From Isoetes taiwanensis (taxonomy: Eukaryota > Streptophyta > Lycopodiopsida > Isoetales > Isoetaceae), in the NCBI GenBank assembly GCA_021234155.1, contig JAJEKV010000113.1, positions 2,402,325 to 2,466,324 of the forward strand: 64,000 bases of DNA, written 5' to 3'. Positions 11,831 through 26,387 of this stretch are shown here, piece after piece; positions within the stretch are counted from its first letter, which is position 1; every line of letters starts with the position of its first letter. The notes beneath the pieces are model-generated. The model saw nothing but the letters and a program-made list of their open reading frames with translations. It had not been told where the DNA came from and did no database searches. The position numbers and the translations under genes were made by a program.

Positions 11831-12038
11831 AGTATCTATATCAGCCAAGCGCCGTGAACCCTAGCCTCCTGATTTAGGGTTCTTGCGCAGCAGGGCGCTC
11901 TTCTTTTTTTCCAAATCTGTCGCAGAGCACGAACTCATCAGCAGTCGAAGATTTAGATTCAATCCAGAGTGCGGCCCTGTATTTCGGGCATCTTTATCTT
12001 TTAGGGACAGAAAGAGTTCAAAGTTATCACTTATAAGG
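11831..12038 (+). promoter_or_regulatory. promoter / 5'UTR region of the SAP-domain gene, with telo-boxes
   Basis: Just upstream of the SAP gene there are two telo-box-like motifs, AACCCTAG near 11858 and TTTAGGGTT at 11873-11881. Telo-boxes are common near the start of plant genes for translation and RNA handling. The frame stays open back to 11883, but the first residues of the family lie at ATG 12039, so I treat 11883-12038 as leader. The transcription start is not determinable from sequence alone. Confidence 0.4.
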
Positions 12039-13315
12039 ATGGCTTCTCTCCTTGGTCAAGACTGGAAGAAATTGAAGGTTCAACAGCTTCGTGAAGAATT
12101 GGGGAACAGAGGATTGGAGACAGCAGGTTCTAAACTTTCCCTTGTGCAGCGTTTAGAAAATTATGATAAAGAATCCCACGCTGGATCATCCAGTACTGTT
12201 ACTACCGATCAGGTTGCGTCTGTGAACGAATCGTCTTCAGTTATCCAACTTGAACAGAATCCAGAGTTGAAGGAAAACCATGTTGTTGAAGATAAACTAG
12301 CAACATTAGAAACTGTTGTGGCGGGAGCTTCTAAGTTGGCTGATCAGTCTGTAGACACTGCCATTCTGAACGAAAATCCTCTGGCAGACAAAGAACAGGC
12401 TGAGGTTATCATTGGGGGAGCCCAAAAGGTTCCAAAACAGCCCATTGTTAGCCCAACAGAGCCTTCTATACCAAAGGATACGGTAGACCCTTTATCTGAT
12501 TTTGAGAAGCGGCAAAAACGAGCAGAGCGTTTTGGGGTGGAGCTCCAAATGTCTGAAGAGGAAAAGCGGCAATTACGGGCTGAACGGTAAGTCACTGGTT
12601 TCATCGTTTGACATATACAGCTTTGGTGCATGAAAATTTTGATTTTTGAGATTTTGTACTAAACATGGGATCTGGATTTGCCTATGTAGGTTTAGTTCAA
12701 AGGGCGGAAAGACCCTGGGGAAGCGTCCTTCTTTTACTTCTGAGTTAGAGAAAAAGAAAGTTAGAGCTGCAAGGTATGATTTACTCTTCAATCATCTATG
12801 CATTAAGAGTTACCTTGTTTGAGCTTTGGAAGACAACATTCTGAAGCTTCAATTAGTATTCTCCTGATTTTTTGGAGTACAATAGCTTTCAAATATTCAT
12901 CCAAATTTATAATGTTTTTTCTGACAAACATAGTTTAGCCAGGCGTTTCTTTTTAAGCATTGAATGTATGGCAGAACATGTAAACTATTGTATTATTTGC
13001 TTTTATTCTATTTTTGAAATGTATATTCTAAGTCTACATTCTGCTTACAGGTTTGGAGTTGTGATTCCATCTGGCACATCTGTAGATGAAGAGGCAAAGA
13101 AGAAAGCGAGGTCAGAAAGGTTTGGCTTGGAGGCAAAGTTAGTAAAGAATGCTGATGCAGAAAAGCAGAAAGCAAGATCATTAAGGTAAAAGTAGTTTTG
13201 GTTGATGTTCTATTATTTTCTGATTATCATGAACATTTTTTGTGTTTGCATTTGCAGATTTGCAGCAGGGAAAAAAATTCAGACTGAACAAATAGGAACT
13301 GTAGCAACTGCTTAA
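12039..13315 (+). CDS. SAP-domain RNA-binding protein, SARNP/CIP29/THO1 (MOS11-like), four exons
   Basis: I infer join(12039..12586, 12690..12773, 13051..13185, 13258..13315): 825 nt including TAA, 274 residues, with GT-AG introns throughout. Residues about 8-42 (WKKLKVQQLREELGNRGLET and on) form a SAP helix-turn-helix, known to bind nucleic acid. An acidic, Ser/Thr-rich middle follows. The C-terminal half has repeated basic R-FG motifs (AERFGVE, AARFGVV, SERFGLE, RFAAGKK), as in SARNP/Tho1. Those nuclear proteins act with TREX and UAP56 in mRNA export, and Arabidopsis MOS11 is the plant member. All three introns are phase 2 and cut the Arg codon of an R-F motif. ATG 12039 is chosen because the SAP domain starts right after it. 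This is the only gene here that looks intact and functional. Confidence 0.9.
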
Positions 13316-16100
13316 TAGATTAGTCTTTATAATCTGTTTCAGAATGCCTGCTTTCATGCTGGTCCGTTTTCTGTGTCTGTTTTCTTTATTTGATAGTTTT
13401 CTTTATTTGATAGTTCAGGAATGAGGTCTGCTTTCTTGCTTGCTTGTCTTAGATCAGGGTCTGTGTCATGATGTGCTTGGTTTAACTCGGCTGATTTTGT
13501 TTGTTGTCTCGAAATTAAGAGACTAGTTCCTATTGTATATGATCAAGGTCATCATTGTAGAGATTTGAACTTGGCCGTGTTAATTATTAGATTTTTACTG
13601 ATATAAAATTTTTAGGTGATTGAATCTTATATATGATTGTCCTCTTGTGTGGAATCTGTAATAATTCATTCACATATGGATTCACTTAATATGTTGCATG
13701 GTATAAAAGTTCTTTTTGCTGCATTAACTTGAACAGGAAAATACTTGATTGTTCGTGCCAGTCCAATATACTGGTAAAACGAGGTGCTTTTGCAATTTGG
13801 GTTGCAATTTGGGTGCTTGAAGATATTCACCACATTCCAAATGTTTAAAACACAACTGTACAACAAAATTTGTAAGAAAAATTCATGAGGCGATTTCTCC
13901 ATATCTTTTTCTCCATGTTCATCTTGAAGCCTGTGATGATCATTCTCGAAAACTTGCAATTTAAATATCCACTATCCATGCATTCTTGCCTCACAGGCAT
14001 TTGCCCACCATTCTCACCTATGTGTTTCAATTCGCAGATGTCAATTGAATGTTATTTTGGTGGCTAAACTGTAAGTTCTTTTGCTATCGTTGCAAATTGG
14101 TTGATTATACTTTCGAGTACCAAATCCAAACCAATGGCTTTCACATTGAACGTGTACATAAACATGGAATGGAACTCCCCAATTTGGAGCAATGAGAACT
14201 GAGGCCTCAGTGAGTCTCTTTTTCAATGTTTGCAATCCAATCTTTTTTTTTTTTTATGACGTTTATGCATCACATGAAAGTCAATCCACTACCTAACCAC
14301 AATATCTTATGCTACGAGCTGCTTGCATGTGATTATCTAGTACATATGGGCAGATTTAAGGTCTTTGCCACAGAATTAGTTGCTCATACTTGCACCCGTG
14401 ATCTCGGAGCAATAGATTTTAAGATCCTCATTACTTGAACCTGTGATCTTGGGTGTGGCATTCTAATATTTGAAATTCAATCTTGTGTTGAAGAAGTCAA
14501 TGTATTTGTCGGAATTATAATTTTGGAAAGGCCAATGATGCGGGTGCTATAATAGTTAACTCTGCATGAATCTTTTGATGGCTAGGATCATCAACAGAAT
14601 GCAAAGATTTTCATGAACTGATTGAGTTATTCTTTTGAAGACTGCTATATCATGATGCATTTAAAGAAGATGGAGCAATTGCAGTTGATGGGATGACTTT
14701 GTAATCGTATATTTCCCACGGAAGACTCCTGAGCTGATCCATTAGGACCGAAGTGGATTCGTTTTTAGCCATTGAAATTATCCATGAAAGAGTAGCAACC
14801 TACTTGGTCGATGAATGGTAAAAGAAAATTACTCGTAGCCTCGTTCAATTTTTTGAAACCAAAACAGTCTGACCTTTTTTTTTTCCTGCCAGCAATTTGT
14901 CAAATTCGTTGTATCTGCATTGATAGATGGGTTTAGTTGTTAGAATGAGAGGAACCTTACCTCTTTAACTGCCTTGTCAAGTCCCCAAATCTTTATAGGA
15001 ATATAGACATATGTCTTTGTAATCTATCAGTTGTGAAAACTTCTCTGTAGGTACTCAGATGAGGTTTCTAGTGGCAGATGAGGTTAGAGGTCGGGCATGA
15101 ACAAGTCATGTGGCCTGGACCAGTTGGCATTGCCTTAGTACGAAAATTGTATGTTTGATGGAGTGTTTGCAATAATACTAACGTTTGAGTGGTTCTAGAC
15201 ACTATTGCATCGCAAGTCAATAATTGTTGTATGCAATGGTTTGATTTTGAATGATTAGGGATAATTCGACTACATCCCCTAGCACTTTTTGCATGTTGGC
15301 TCTCTTGAGATTTGTTAAGAGTGCTCCAAGAATATGTTCGTCATTTGTAGGTGGATCATGGTCTGACCACTCTTATACTGGCATTGATAAGAGCCATTTT
15401 GATCATCTTTGACCGCTAACAAGGTGTCATTTTCTTCTTTTGGATGAGTACAGTCATATTATTTAACTTCTCCTCCTATTGTGACTTGGACATTAGGTAA
15501 AATGATCTACTTGTCGTAGACAATATCATAATCTGAGAAGATTGTATGCTTTAGACATTCATCCTCACATCCCAGTTGCTGATCTTAATTGGTAGATGTA
15601 ACTCTGCATTGATCCCCTCTATTGATGTCTCTTAAGGGCAACTTCAATTTTGTTAATGATGTTTTTCTATAAGAAGGTCAGTGTACTGAGTTTTGGTGTG
15701 TTGTAGTTTTCTAAAAGTCACTACTAGATTTCGATGTGTTATAGTGGATTTCATATGGATTCTATCTTTTTCGACATAATGTGCCAAATGTAAAATTAAG
15801 TCTTTAATGAGTTGGTCTGTCCCATGTTCAGATGATGGACTTAAATGTAAAATAGAGCTTCTCAAAGACATTGACAGATTCCTTCAAATATAAAGTACGA
15901 CATGTTTGAGCCATTCTTTCTTCTATGTTGAGATGAACACAACAATATGAAGATCTTGAAAGCATTTCTAAGATACGCATTGTCCAATAATATGGAGATG
16001 TTGAAACCATTTTTTTGAGATACACAAGGCCTCACTTACACAGGGCTGCAATATTAGTGCTTAGACAGTGCTGTAATGTTTATGCTACAATGACGTGCAT
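13316..16100. other. no recognisable gene
   Basis: 3' flank of the SAP gene, then AT-rich intergenic sequence. Short frames on both strands (for example 13666-13959 minus, 15653-15871 minus) carry no recognisable domain. Confidence 0.5.
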
Positions 16101-16782
16101 AACGAAGAGGGAGAACACAGTTATTGAAACACTCCTAGAGCGTTAAGCACTTGAGATCAAACAAAAAAGAGTAATGGAACTCGAATAATAAATATCTTTC
16201 TTTAATAAAATTTATAAACTCAAGGTTACAATTGAAACTACGTAGGAATCTACGCAAGACAGCATCTCTACTATCACTCGTGCTCCCCTCGCTCGAGAGT
16301 CACGTAGCTACCAGATTAATCTGTAAGAAATGAGAAAGAAGTGGTGGGGGGGTTAGTCCAGAAAAAAGGATTAAGTGGGCAACCGTTACCTGGGTCTAGA
16401 TAAATTGAAAAGAAACACAGCATTACAACACAACTTTAACAGTTATTAATGTTATCCAGGGATGATCAATCCCTCGCCCGGGCTCTCACGTACATCGTTC
16501 GCAACACGGATGTACGTTCACATACCAATCACTTGGTATGCACGATGCTCAACCGCTCCAGCCCTCCGGCATCGACGAAGGGGCGGGTTCATTCAACAAA
16601 TTAAACCATATCTTATTATCATTTCACTGGAGTCATATTAACAAATAAACATAACAGAATAAAATGCTTCGACAATCATTATTTACAAACAAGAACCCTA
16701 TGCAGAATAACTTAGTATAGTGTAAGAGACAATATAACGTCGTAAGGTTTAAAAGAGAAGGTTAGACAAAAGTTCTCACCCA
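16101..16782. other. unassigned, GC-richer block
   Basis: No open frame of note. The block around 16440-16600 is unusually GC-rich for the window and contains an inverted pair, TACATCGTTCGCAACACGGATGTA. A long terminal repeat or other non-coding mobile part is possible, but I found no partner copy, PBS or TG...CA boundaries. Confidence 0.35.
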
Positions 16783-16855
16783 AATTCGAACTTGGGTCTC
16801 TAGAATAATAGCTTTAGACCTTAACCAACTAAGCTACAATATTCTTATAGATCTT
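16783..16855 (-). tRNA. tRNA-like sequence (pseudogene or SINE head)
   Basis: On the minus strand there is an A-box-like TAGCTTAGTTGG and a B-box-like AGTTCGAATTTGG at tRNA spacing. CCCAA/TTGGG forms a T-arm stem, but its loop has eight bases instead of seven. The acceptor ends do not pair well. A functional tRNA is therefore unlikely; a decayed tRNA gene or the head of a tRNA-derived SINE fits better. Confidence 0.45.
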
Positions 16856-16869
16856 AACTATGAACGATT

Positions 16870-17740
16870 TACGGAAAGGAATTTAAAGGCATAACAGAAG
16901 CTAGCACTGCGCAGACCATGGCCGGAATCTGCAAACAAGAGCGGGACAAGCAGAGAAGGAGCGGAACATGCCGGATTTTCCATAAATGTATGCCGTCTAA
17001 TGATTTTGTCTCATGATTAGGTCCGGATAGAGCCTGCAAGAAAGAGTAGGTTTCGCTGATTTGCTGGCTTTGGCAGCGATTTAGAAGCAAAGGAAAACAA
17101 AAAGACATCGTTTCCTGGCTGGACTCAGCAATGATTATGAAGTTCTAATCCTATAGACGATTCTAGACATGCTTTTTCCAAGCATAAAATACTCTCAATT
17201 TTGGAAGGCAGATTTAAAAAAAATTCCGTATTGGAATTGCAAGGCCAGTAAGGTGATACATTGACATTAAAGAACTGCATATATATATGTTTCATCTTAG
17301 CACATTCTCTTTTGATCAGTGGCTCCAATTCAGTAAAGATTGTGGTTAAAGTATGCCCTATGTCTGAGACGAGGAAACCACTGGCATTTGTGAGCCACCT
17401 AAGTTGCACTTGTGTGCTTTAAATATCCCCATTATGTATGGGAGCTTTTGTGAATTCACAGGAATATGCGGGAACACATTTTCTAAATCATCTTTTATTT
17501 TCGAATACCAAAATCCCAAGTCTAAATCCATGGATTAGAGAAGTCTGATGTATTTAGCCTTTCTCTAGCTTTATCTTGTATCATTTTTTTACATATAAAT
17601 GCACAAGTGTTATCAGCTTTATCAACGCCAGAGATGTAGAGCTTATCTACCAGCCAATTGAGTTCATTATAGTAAGTTTTATTTCGCATATTTGCACCTA
17701 AACTATTCCTGCCTTTACTAAATAAAAAATCCAGAGCAAC

Positions 17741-17770
<30 letters not shown>
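16870..17770 (-). pseudogene. Penelope-like (PLE) reverse transcriptase fragment, frameshifted
   Basis: The minus-strand reading passes through three frames in order. It starts with VDKADNTCAFICKK (17522-17770), resembling the PLE block PADKA.NN..F.CKKYY. It continues in a second frame with DLGFWYSKIK, then IPVNSQKLPYIMGIFKAHK near 17410-17510, comparable to the PLE L.Y..PK.HK motif. The frame at 17125-17409 then gives LRWLTNASGFLVSDI and EFFLNLPSKIESI. No RT catalytic aspartates are seen, because the fragment ends before that core. Continuation into 16870-17108 is uncertain. PLEs are rare in plants, so this needs a profile search. The alternative is an unidentified host pseudogene. Confidence 0.5.
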
Positions 17771-17946
<176 letters not shown>

Positions 17947-17975
17947 GAAGTGAAGTGAAGTGTAGTGTATTATTC

Positions 17976-18006
17976 CGTCTTTTGAGACCATCAGGTCTAT
18001 GAGACG
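17976..18006 (-). other. LINE A 3' hairpin
   Basis: Plus-strand order: CGTCT (17976-17980), AGACC (17985-17989), loop ATCA, GGTCT (17994-17998), AGACG (18002-18006). Both the outer and inner stems are perfect 5-bp pairs. Confidence 0.8.
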
Positions 18007-21000
18007 TCAAGAAAAACATGCTCAAAATTAAAAACATTATCGTGTAATGAGCCCTCAGAAAAGAGAGGCTCATCCTCAAGCTCACTCTCCTCTTCCTCAT
18101 CAATTATCCCTTTAGATAACTTTACCATTGTATCTCTGATTTGTAGTAAATCTATGAGAAAACTTGCAATACGAGTCGCTGAGAGATGAAAAAAGGTTCC
18201 CAGGTCATTGACTCTAATGCCAAACCTGTCTCTTAGTGTCTGGTATGTTGGACACCCCAAAATTACGTGTGCTTCATCCTCAACTTCATTTGAACCACAA
18301 GCTCGGCACACCCTGTGTTCACGTGCTATATTCATCCATCTGCCTACCTCCACACCCAAGTGGTGCGCGCTCAATCTCATCCTGCAAATGACATGCCTCT
18401 TCTTGGTCGAGATGTTTGCATTTAAGTAATCCATCTCCCGTAGGGAAGGATTCATATGAGTCCGGTAGTGTGTCATCTTCTTCATTGCACTGTCTAGACC
18501 ATACCCTCAGCATAACTGTCTCAACAACCCATTCTCGAATCTTGCCCTTATTATGCTCTAGATCTTCTATGCTTACCCCCCACCTCCTCAACCAGACCAT
18601 ACCATCTGCATACCACCCCTTGTCAAATGTCTCCTTTAGAGCCAATCGAGGATAACTGTTTTCATCCAGGCTACCTACTTTGCACAAATAGGTTAAGAAT
18701 TGGCATATAGCCTCACACTCCAATGGCATCATACCGCATTCAGCCAACATCATCTCATAGGGAGTTTGCATTTTGACTCCTAACTCGGCATGAAAAAATT
18801 TCTTTTGCACCTTTTCAATCTTTTGCCACAACTCCAATGAAAGCCCCGGCCCCCATACTTCGCAACCATATAGCACCACCGCCTGCACCAGCGTCTTAAA
18901 TAACATCCTCTTCAACCTGAAGCTCCAAACATTAGCCTTTACACATTTCCGCTGCATTGCAAAGAAGGCTTTAAGCCCTCCATTTATCCTCTGCTCTACC
19001 GTTTGGTTCCATCTAAAATTTTTATCTACCACAACCCCCAAGTACTTGTAGGACGTGGAGATCTCCACAGGGTTACCTTTATATGAAAAAGCATAATTCT
19101 TATCCAAAGTGGTCCCAAAGATCACTACTTTAGTTTTGTCCAGATTCACCCTCAAACCCTTGGCATCACAAAAAGCGGCTAAAACATTCAAATGTTTTTG
19201 CATCCCCTCCTTGCTCCTAGCAATCAGCACAATGTCATCTGCATATAAGAGTACAAGAATAACATATCCAGCCAATGGGGTCCCATCTCCTCCCATGTTC
19301 TGTATCCACTCCTCCAATTCATCTATGAATATCCCAAAGAGGGTCGGAGACATGGGGCAGCCCTGCTTGACTCCAATGTTGCTGAGCACTACCTCATTAC
19401 ACTCCTCACTAAAGGGTCTAGAGAGTTTAACCAACACTTTCTCATAGAGCAGTCTTACCGCATCTCTATACTCTTCTGGAATATTTATCCGTTCCAAATT
19501 GTCCCAAAGGTTCCCCCCTGCAGACCGTATCAAAGGCCTTGGTGCAATCTACAAACGCAGCAAAAAGTGGTTTACGTGTCCCCTTCACAGCATCTATCAT
19601 AGCACGAAAAGTGACAAGGTGATCAATTGTGGATTTCCGAGGCCTAAATCCTGCTTGCCCTTTGGCCCTGACATCATGTTTCTCTGCCCAACTGCTGATT
19701 TTGCGCTCTATGATTGTGGCATACAATTTTGCAAACAAGTTACTAACCATAATCATTCTGTAGTTACCCGGATCTTTTCTATCCCCTGCCTTATAAATTG
19801 GTACCACTCGGTTGACCTGCCAGGATGAAGGAAAGCCATCTCGTAATGCTGCATTGAACATCCGTGTAAGCACCTCTACCATTTTAGTTCCTGCCCACTT
19901 TAAAAGCTCGGCCACTAACCCCGTGGAGTCAGCCGCTTTTCTGTTTGCCAGTTTATCAAGCCCATCTTTTACCTCCTCCTCCGAGATAGGCAATAAACAT
20001 TTCCTTTCATGTCCTGTCTCTTGCAATCCTTCAACATGATACAATTTTCTCACCATATTTATCAAGTCCTCCGATTACAAAGGAATTTCCTTATGTATCT
20101 TCTTCCAGAACTTAAAAGGGTCCACTAACAAATCTCTCACCATCTCTTCTTGTTTGCACCGCAGGAAGGCCCGCTTTTTAGCCTTTGTAAGAGTTTTAAA
20201 CTCTTTGATCAGTTGTGCCTTGGCTGCCCCTGTTGCTCTTTTATATTGCCTCCTCTTTTCTTTGCATTCATTGTCAAACCAACCATTGCAAGGTAACCCT
20301 TTCTGTCTGCGCTTTGAGCTAAAGCATGCATGTGCGGTGGTAGTAATTAAAGATGTCAATGTGGTGCTTATCCCATCTACCCCTTCAGGCCATACTGTTT
20401 GTCCATATCTCCATTCAAACATGTCAAGGTATGCTTCCTCTTTCCGGCCAGTCACGTATATTCTTTCCACATCTCTATCCTCCTTAATTGCTTCTGGAAG
20501 ATGACTTGCTGCTAAAATAGAGGCAATCACAGGTACATGGTCAGATTCACTCCTCTCATCTAGCACCTGCAACGAGATCACTTGTTCCCTAAAATGTGCT
20601 GCTGCAATAAAATAGTCTACTACACTCTTCCCCCTGCATGTGCATTTGGAGCTCTCCGGGAAATTTCTAATCCCATTGTACAACAACAAATTCAAACCAC
20701 TACACATGTTCAGCAAGGCAGTGCCCATAGGTGTTGACCACTGATCCGTATCTAATGATATACGGTCCCATCCAATGTCACATAACTCTTGTGTGTCTAG
20801 TTGCTCCATCCAAAGCGGGTCTCCATGCTCACTTGAAACTGCTGCTTGTTTCCCTGCTGTTCTCCCATTGAAATCCCCCATAAGCACCACCTCTCCTAGT
20901 TCCATAAAACCTTCAAGCATTTGGAACGGATCATCCATGTCTAAATTATACAACTGGTATGTTTGCTGTTTTAGAGGTGGGAAATAGCAACCTGCAATAA

Positions 21001-21295
21001 AAACCCTGCGTTCTCTTCCCAAGAATTCTACCCAGATGCATTGTTTAGAATCCTTCACCATTTTAACCAGATGTGACAACTCCTGCCGTATGTAACAAGC
21101 CACTCCCCCAAAACCTCTTCTTCTCCACCCTTTCATGTTCCAAACTGAATGTAGGATATTAAATCCATGTATATCAGGTAGACCAAATTCTTCATGCTCC
21201 CATGTTTCTAAAAAGAATACTAGATCAACTGTTGCTAACACATCCCCCATCGAATATATTTTGTCAATGCTCAACTGATTAACGTTCCATGCCAT
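17997..21295 (-). pseudogene. LINE A ORF2: APE endonuclease, reverse transcriptase, zinc knuckle
   Basis: Endonuclease part, 21295-20075: NVN at the start, FFLETWE, GCYFPP, VLMGDFNGRT and RSESDHVPV give the full APE-type catalytic set. An in-frame TAA (20077-20075) interrupts the frame, then RT continues at 20065-19466 (KAADSTGLVAELLKW, FVDCTKAFDTV). A frameshift near 19515, in a run of Gs, moves to 19533-18319 with GVKQGCPMSPTLFG and LLYADDIVLI, the RT catalytic centre. A second frameshift near 18475 leads to 18485-17997, with zinc knuckle CRACGSNEVEDEAHVILGC (C-x2-C-x9-H-x4-C) and an acidic C terminus. The encoded roles are target nicking and target-primed reverse transcription. Confidence 0.9.
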
Positions 21296-21316
21296 AACCC
21301 TGATAGCCTCTATTCC

Positions 21317-22663
<1,347 letters not shown>

Positions 22664-22683
22664 AAGTGAAGTGTATTTTTGGG

Positions 22684-22697
22684 AGGCCTCCCAGCCT
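22684..22697 (-). other. LINE B 3' hairpin, reduced
   Basis: The inner stem is AGGC (22684-22687) with GCCT (22694-22697). The outer left arm is replaced by Ts, so the outer stem is lost, in keeping with decay of this copy. Confidence 0.5.
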
Positions 22698-22945
22698 ATA
22701 AGACGACATTATTATACATCATAGTCATAAAAATTAGATGAGTTTCCAATTCCTCATCCAATTCCTCACTCTCACTCAATGCATCCTCTTCTTCTATTAG
22801 GGTATTTACATTTTAGTACAACTCTCTATATGTCAGAGTCTCAATTAAAAAGGATCCAATTCTATTTCCTTCCAATCCAAAAAAGGTATGTAAATCGTGC
22901 ACGTTGATGCCATATCTCTGCCTCAGATATGCTATAGGTCGACAT

Positions 22946-25900
22946 TTAAGTATGACATGGTCTTCGCCTTTCTATCTCATCTTTGCCACATACTTTGCAA
23001 AAGATCTCATGGTTCTCTGAGTAGTACCCCATCTCCCAACCTCCACACCTAGATGGTGCGAAATGAGCCGGATTCTCGCGATATTGTGCCTCTTCTTTAT
23101 CGATAAGTTCTCCTTTTAGATGTATTGCCTCATCCAATGTAGGATTCATATGCATCTTGTACAATATCATCTTAGTCTTTGGGCTCATCCACATTTTTTC
23201 TTCTAACCTTTTCATAGACCCATGTTCTCGGGTTGTCAATGGAAATTGCCTCTTCCCACATGATATCCCATCTTTCAAGCCATGTCTTGACATCAACAAA
23301 CCATCCTTTATGTTCGAGTGTTCAAAGCAAGCATAATAAGGAATGCGTGTGGCATCCATCTTTTTTATTTTAGCAAAGATTTGAGTAAAGCTTCCCCTTC
23401 AAGTGGCATAGTGCAAAGATTCGGCTAGCATCATCTGATATATGGGGTTTGCGCCTTTACACCCAATTCCAGCCTGAGAAACTTCTTGTGTACCTGTTCA
23501 ATATCATCCCAAGAGCCTTGTGGCAGCCCTGGTCCCCAAATTTCAGCCCCATATAATACTATGCTTTGGACTAGAGATTCATACAGTTTTTTCTTTAGTG
23601 GCCATGCCCATATGTGGGTTTTCCTGCACATGCTTTGCATAGAATACAGTGCCTTCTGCCCACTTTCAATTCTTTGTTGTATGCATTGATGCCATTTATG
23701 ATTCCTGCTAATAGTAAGTCCCAGATATTTATATGTCTCGCATATCTCAACTTTTTCACCCAAATAGAGAAACCCCTGTTCCTACTTGAGCGCACCTACT
23801 GTCATTGTTTTAGTCTTCTCTAGATTTAGTTGCACTCCCGTTTTGTTACAGAAAGCAGCCAATTGATCAAGTAATTGCTGCATGTGTACCTGAGATCGTG
23901 CAAATAGCACCACATCATCAGCATATAAGAGCAATTGAATCACATATCCTTGAATCTCAGTGCCTCCATCACAGTTATTATGTAAGCATTCTTCCAGGCT
24001 GTCAATAAAGAGACCAAATATAGTAGGAGACAAGGGGCATCCTTGTTTAACTCCAATGTTACTTTCAACTGTATCTGGTATCTCACTTTTGAATGGCATC
24101 GATAACTGTACTAAAACTTTCTCATAGAGTATTTGAACTGCATCCTGCAAGTGCTTAGGGACACATAATTGCTCCATTCTTTCCCATAATCTATTCCTGG
24201 GAACTTTGTCAAATGCCTTGCGAAAGTCTACAAATGTGACATATAGAGGTTTCCTGGTCCCCTTGACCGAATCAAAAATGCATTTTAATGCAAGCAAATG
24301 ATCCAATGTGGACATTTTGGCCCTAAAACCTGTTTGGGTTTTGGCTCTTTTTCCATTATGCTCAGCCCAAAGACTAATTTTTTTCTCTACAATATTTGCA
24401 AATAATTTAGAGAACAAATTACTTACCATGAGAGTTCTGTAATTGTTTCCGTCTAACATGGAACCACTCTTATGCACTGGAACAATTCGGTTGAGCTGCC
24501 ACTCCTGTGGGAATCCTTGTTGCATTGCTAAGGTAAACATGCGTGCTATTATGGTATGGATGCCGCCCCCTGCCCATTTAAGATGCTCGGCACATATCCT
24601 GTTTTGATCCTTTGCTTTGCCGTTTGCAAGACTATCAATGCCGCCGACCACTTCTTCTTTTGTAAAATCATATCGACCTCACTTTTAGTGGGGCCTCCTC
24701 GTCTTTATCATCATGATATAAGTGTTTAACTTGGCTCCATAGCTCACTTGCAAGCAAGCGGGATTTCAGGTGCTTAGTGCTTTTGAGCTTTTTCCAAAAC
24801 AATTTTGGATCATTTTGGTATTGGCTGATCAAGGTCTCCTCACCGCTTTAGTACAAATTGTCTCTTTTTTTGCCTTATGATCCTCTGATATGCCTTCCTT
24901 AGGGCTGTTTTGCTATCATCATGGCAGTCCCTCCATTTCCTTTTGGCTATTCGGCATGCTTGATCATACCAAGACTTGCATTGTAGCCCTTTCTCAGGCC
25001 CGCCTTGGCTTACATTGTTCGTGGCTTCGTTATGATACCCAAAGAACTTCTTATTCATGTCATCCACAAGGTTATCCTCCCAAGTGCTTTGGCCAATTTT
25101 GTCTTCTATACACATCCTATATGTGGCAGCCATACTTGGCCTAAGCATGCTCAATTTTGGATGATCTACATGCTCCATTGCAAGAGGTTTTAACCGCATT
25201 CATGTAAAGAGAATCGGATTGGTACATGATCGGATTCAAGGTATTCTCGTTCTTATATCAAAATCTGAAATCAGCTCCAAATCATCTCGTGAGATGATCA
25301 AATAGTCTACCACACTTCTTGCTCTCTGCAGTACATGACCGAGAGCTGGAATTTCCTGATTCCATTGCATATCAAAAGCTCAAAGATTAGTGCATAGATT
25401 TAGCAAATGGCTTACTGCAGACCTAGTTATGAGCTGATCCTCGAGCATCTATTCCAGCCTTGCTTGGTCATCTCCTCTTCCTCCATGGTCTCAAACCGTA
25501 GAGGATCATCTTCCCAAGTATGGATACTAGCTTGCTTGTCTCCTGCTCTCTTCCATTGAAGTCTCCTGTCAAGATTACAGTCCCTTGCATTTGAAACCTC
25601 AAAATATCTTGTTCCAATTCAAAAAAGATATCATCCCCTGTGGCTCCATCCGAATAAGCCTTTTTATGACGTGGTGCAAAATAGCATGCAGCTAAAAATA
25701 TCATAATGAGATGGGCGAAGTTATCTCAGATCCATACATATTGATTGTTTATGTCCTTTTACATGCAGCCACTAAGTCCGAGTATTGATCTCTAATGTAA
25801 CAAGCCACTCCACCATTTCCAATATCATTTCCTTCTGTGTGCCTTTTATTCTTCACGGATGTCACCAATGTGAATCCATCAATGTCTGGCAAAGCATAGA

Positions 25901-25949
25901 GGTCATGTTCTTTTGTTTCTAAAAAGCATATTATGTCAATGTTTTCCAA
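22946..25949 (-). pseudogene. LINE B ORF2, fragmented
   Basis: Endonuclease remnants: ICFLETKEHDLYALPDIDGF (25949-25749), then LTGDFNGRE (25704-25468), then KSWYDQACRIAKRKW (25199-24840). RT 24651-23782 reads well: FVDFRKAFDKV, GVKQGCPLSPTIFG and LLLYADDVVLF, an intact catalytic motif. It continues after a frameshift at 23763-23431 (YKYLGLTISRNHKWH), then 23359-22946 with the region up to the zinc knuckle (CKVCGKDEIE). At least four frame breaks rule out function. Confidence 0.88.
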
Positions 25950-26387
25950 TTCGGCCCCGCATACTCGTGGATTTTTGTCTCCGCCAATTTATTTATATTC
26001 CAAACCATTATCCCGAGTGCCTCCCATCCGTCCTATTCCTCAATGATCACCTTGCCTTTGACCCATTTTGCTTTTTGATTGTTTTGTCTGGCTTCCTTTA
26101 TACTTAGCAATTTCTACTTTCTTTTCGCTAGCTGCTCTTTGGTTAGATCCTCATTGATCCAAATAAATTTTCCTTCAATGTATATGTATTTTTCAGCACC
26201 AAGAATCGATCATCCCTGCTTTGCAAACTTGACAATCATGTGTCTAGTTCCCTCAGATCTCTTTTTCCTACCCTAATGCATCAGAGATGTCTACCTTTTG
26301 ATGCCCATGGTCTCTTGGAAGAACCGCTCTGCTGCAATTTTAGGCTTCTCCTCCGGCTTTTCCTCGCAGCCCTACAATCCCCGAGGT

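Noticed and set aside
16783-16855. Functional tRNA gene
   Set aside because: The T-loop has eight bases and the acceptor ends do not pair, so it is listed only as tRNA-like.
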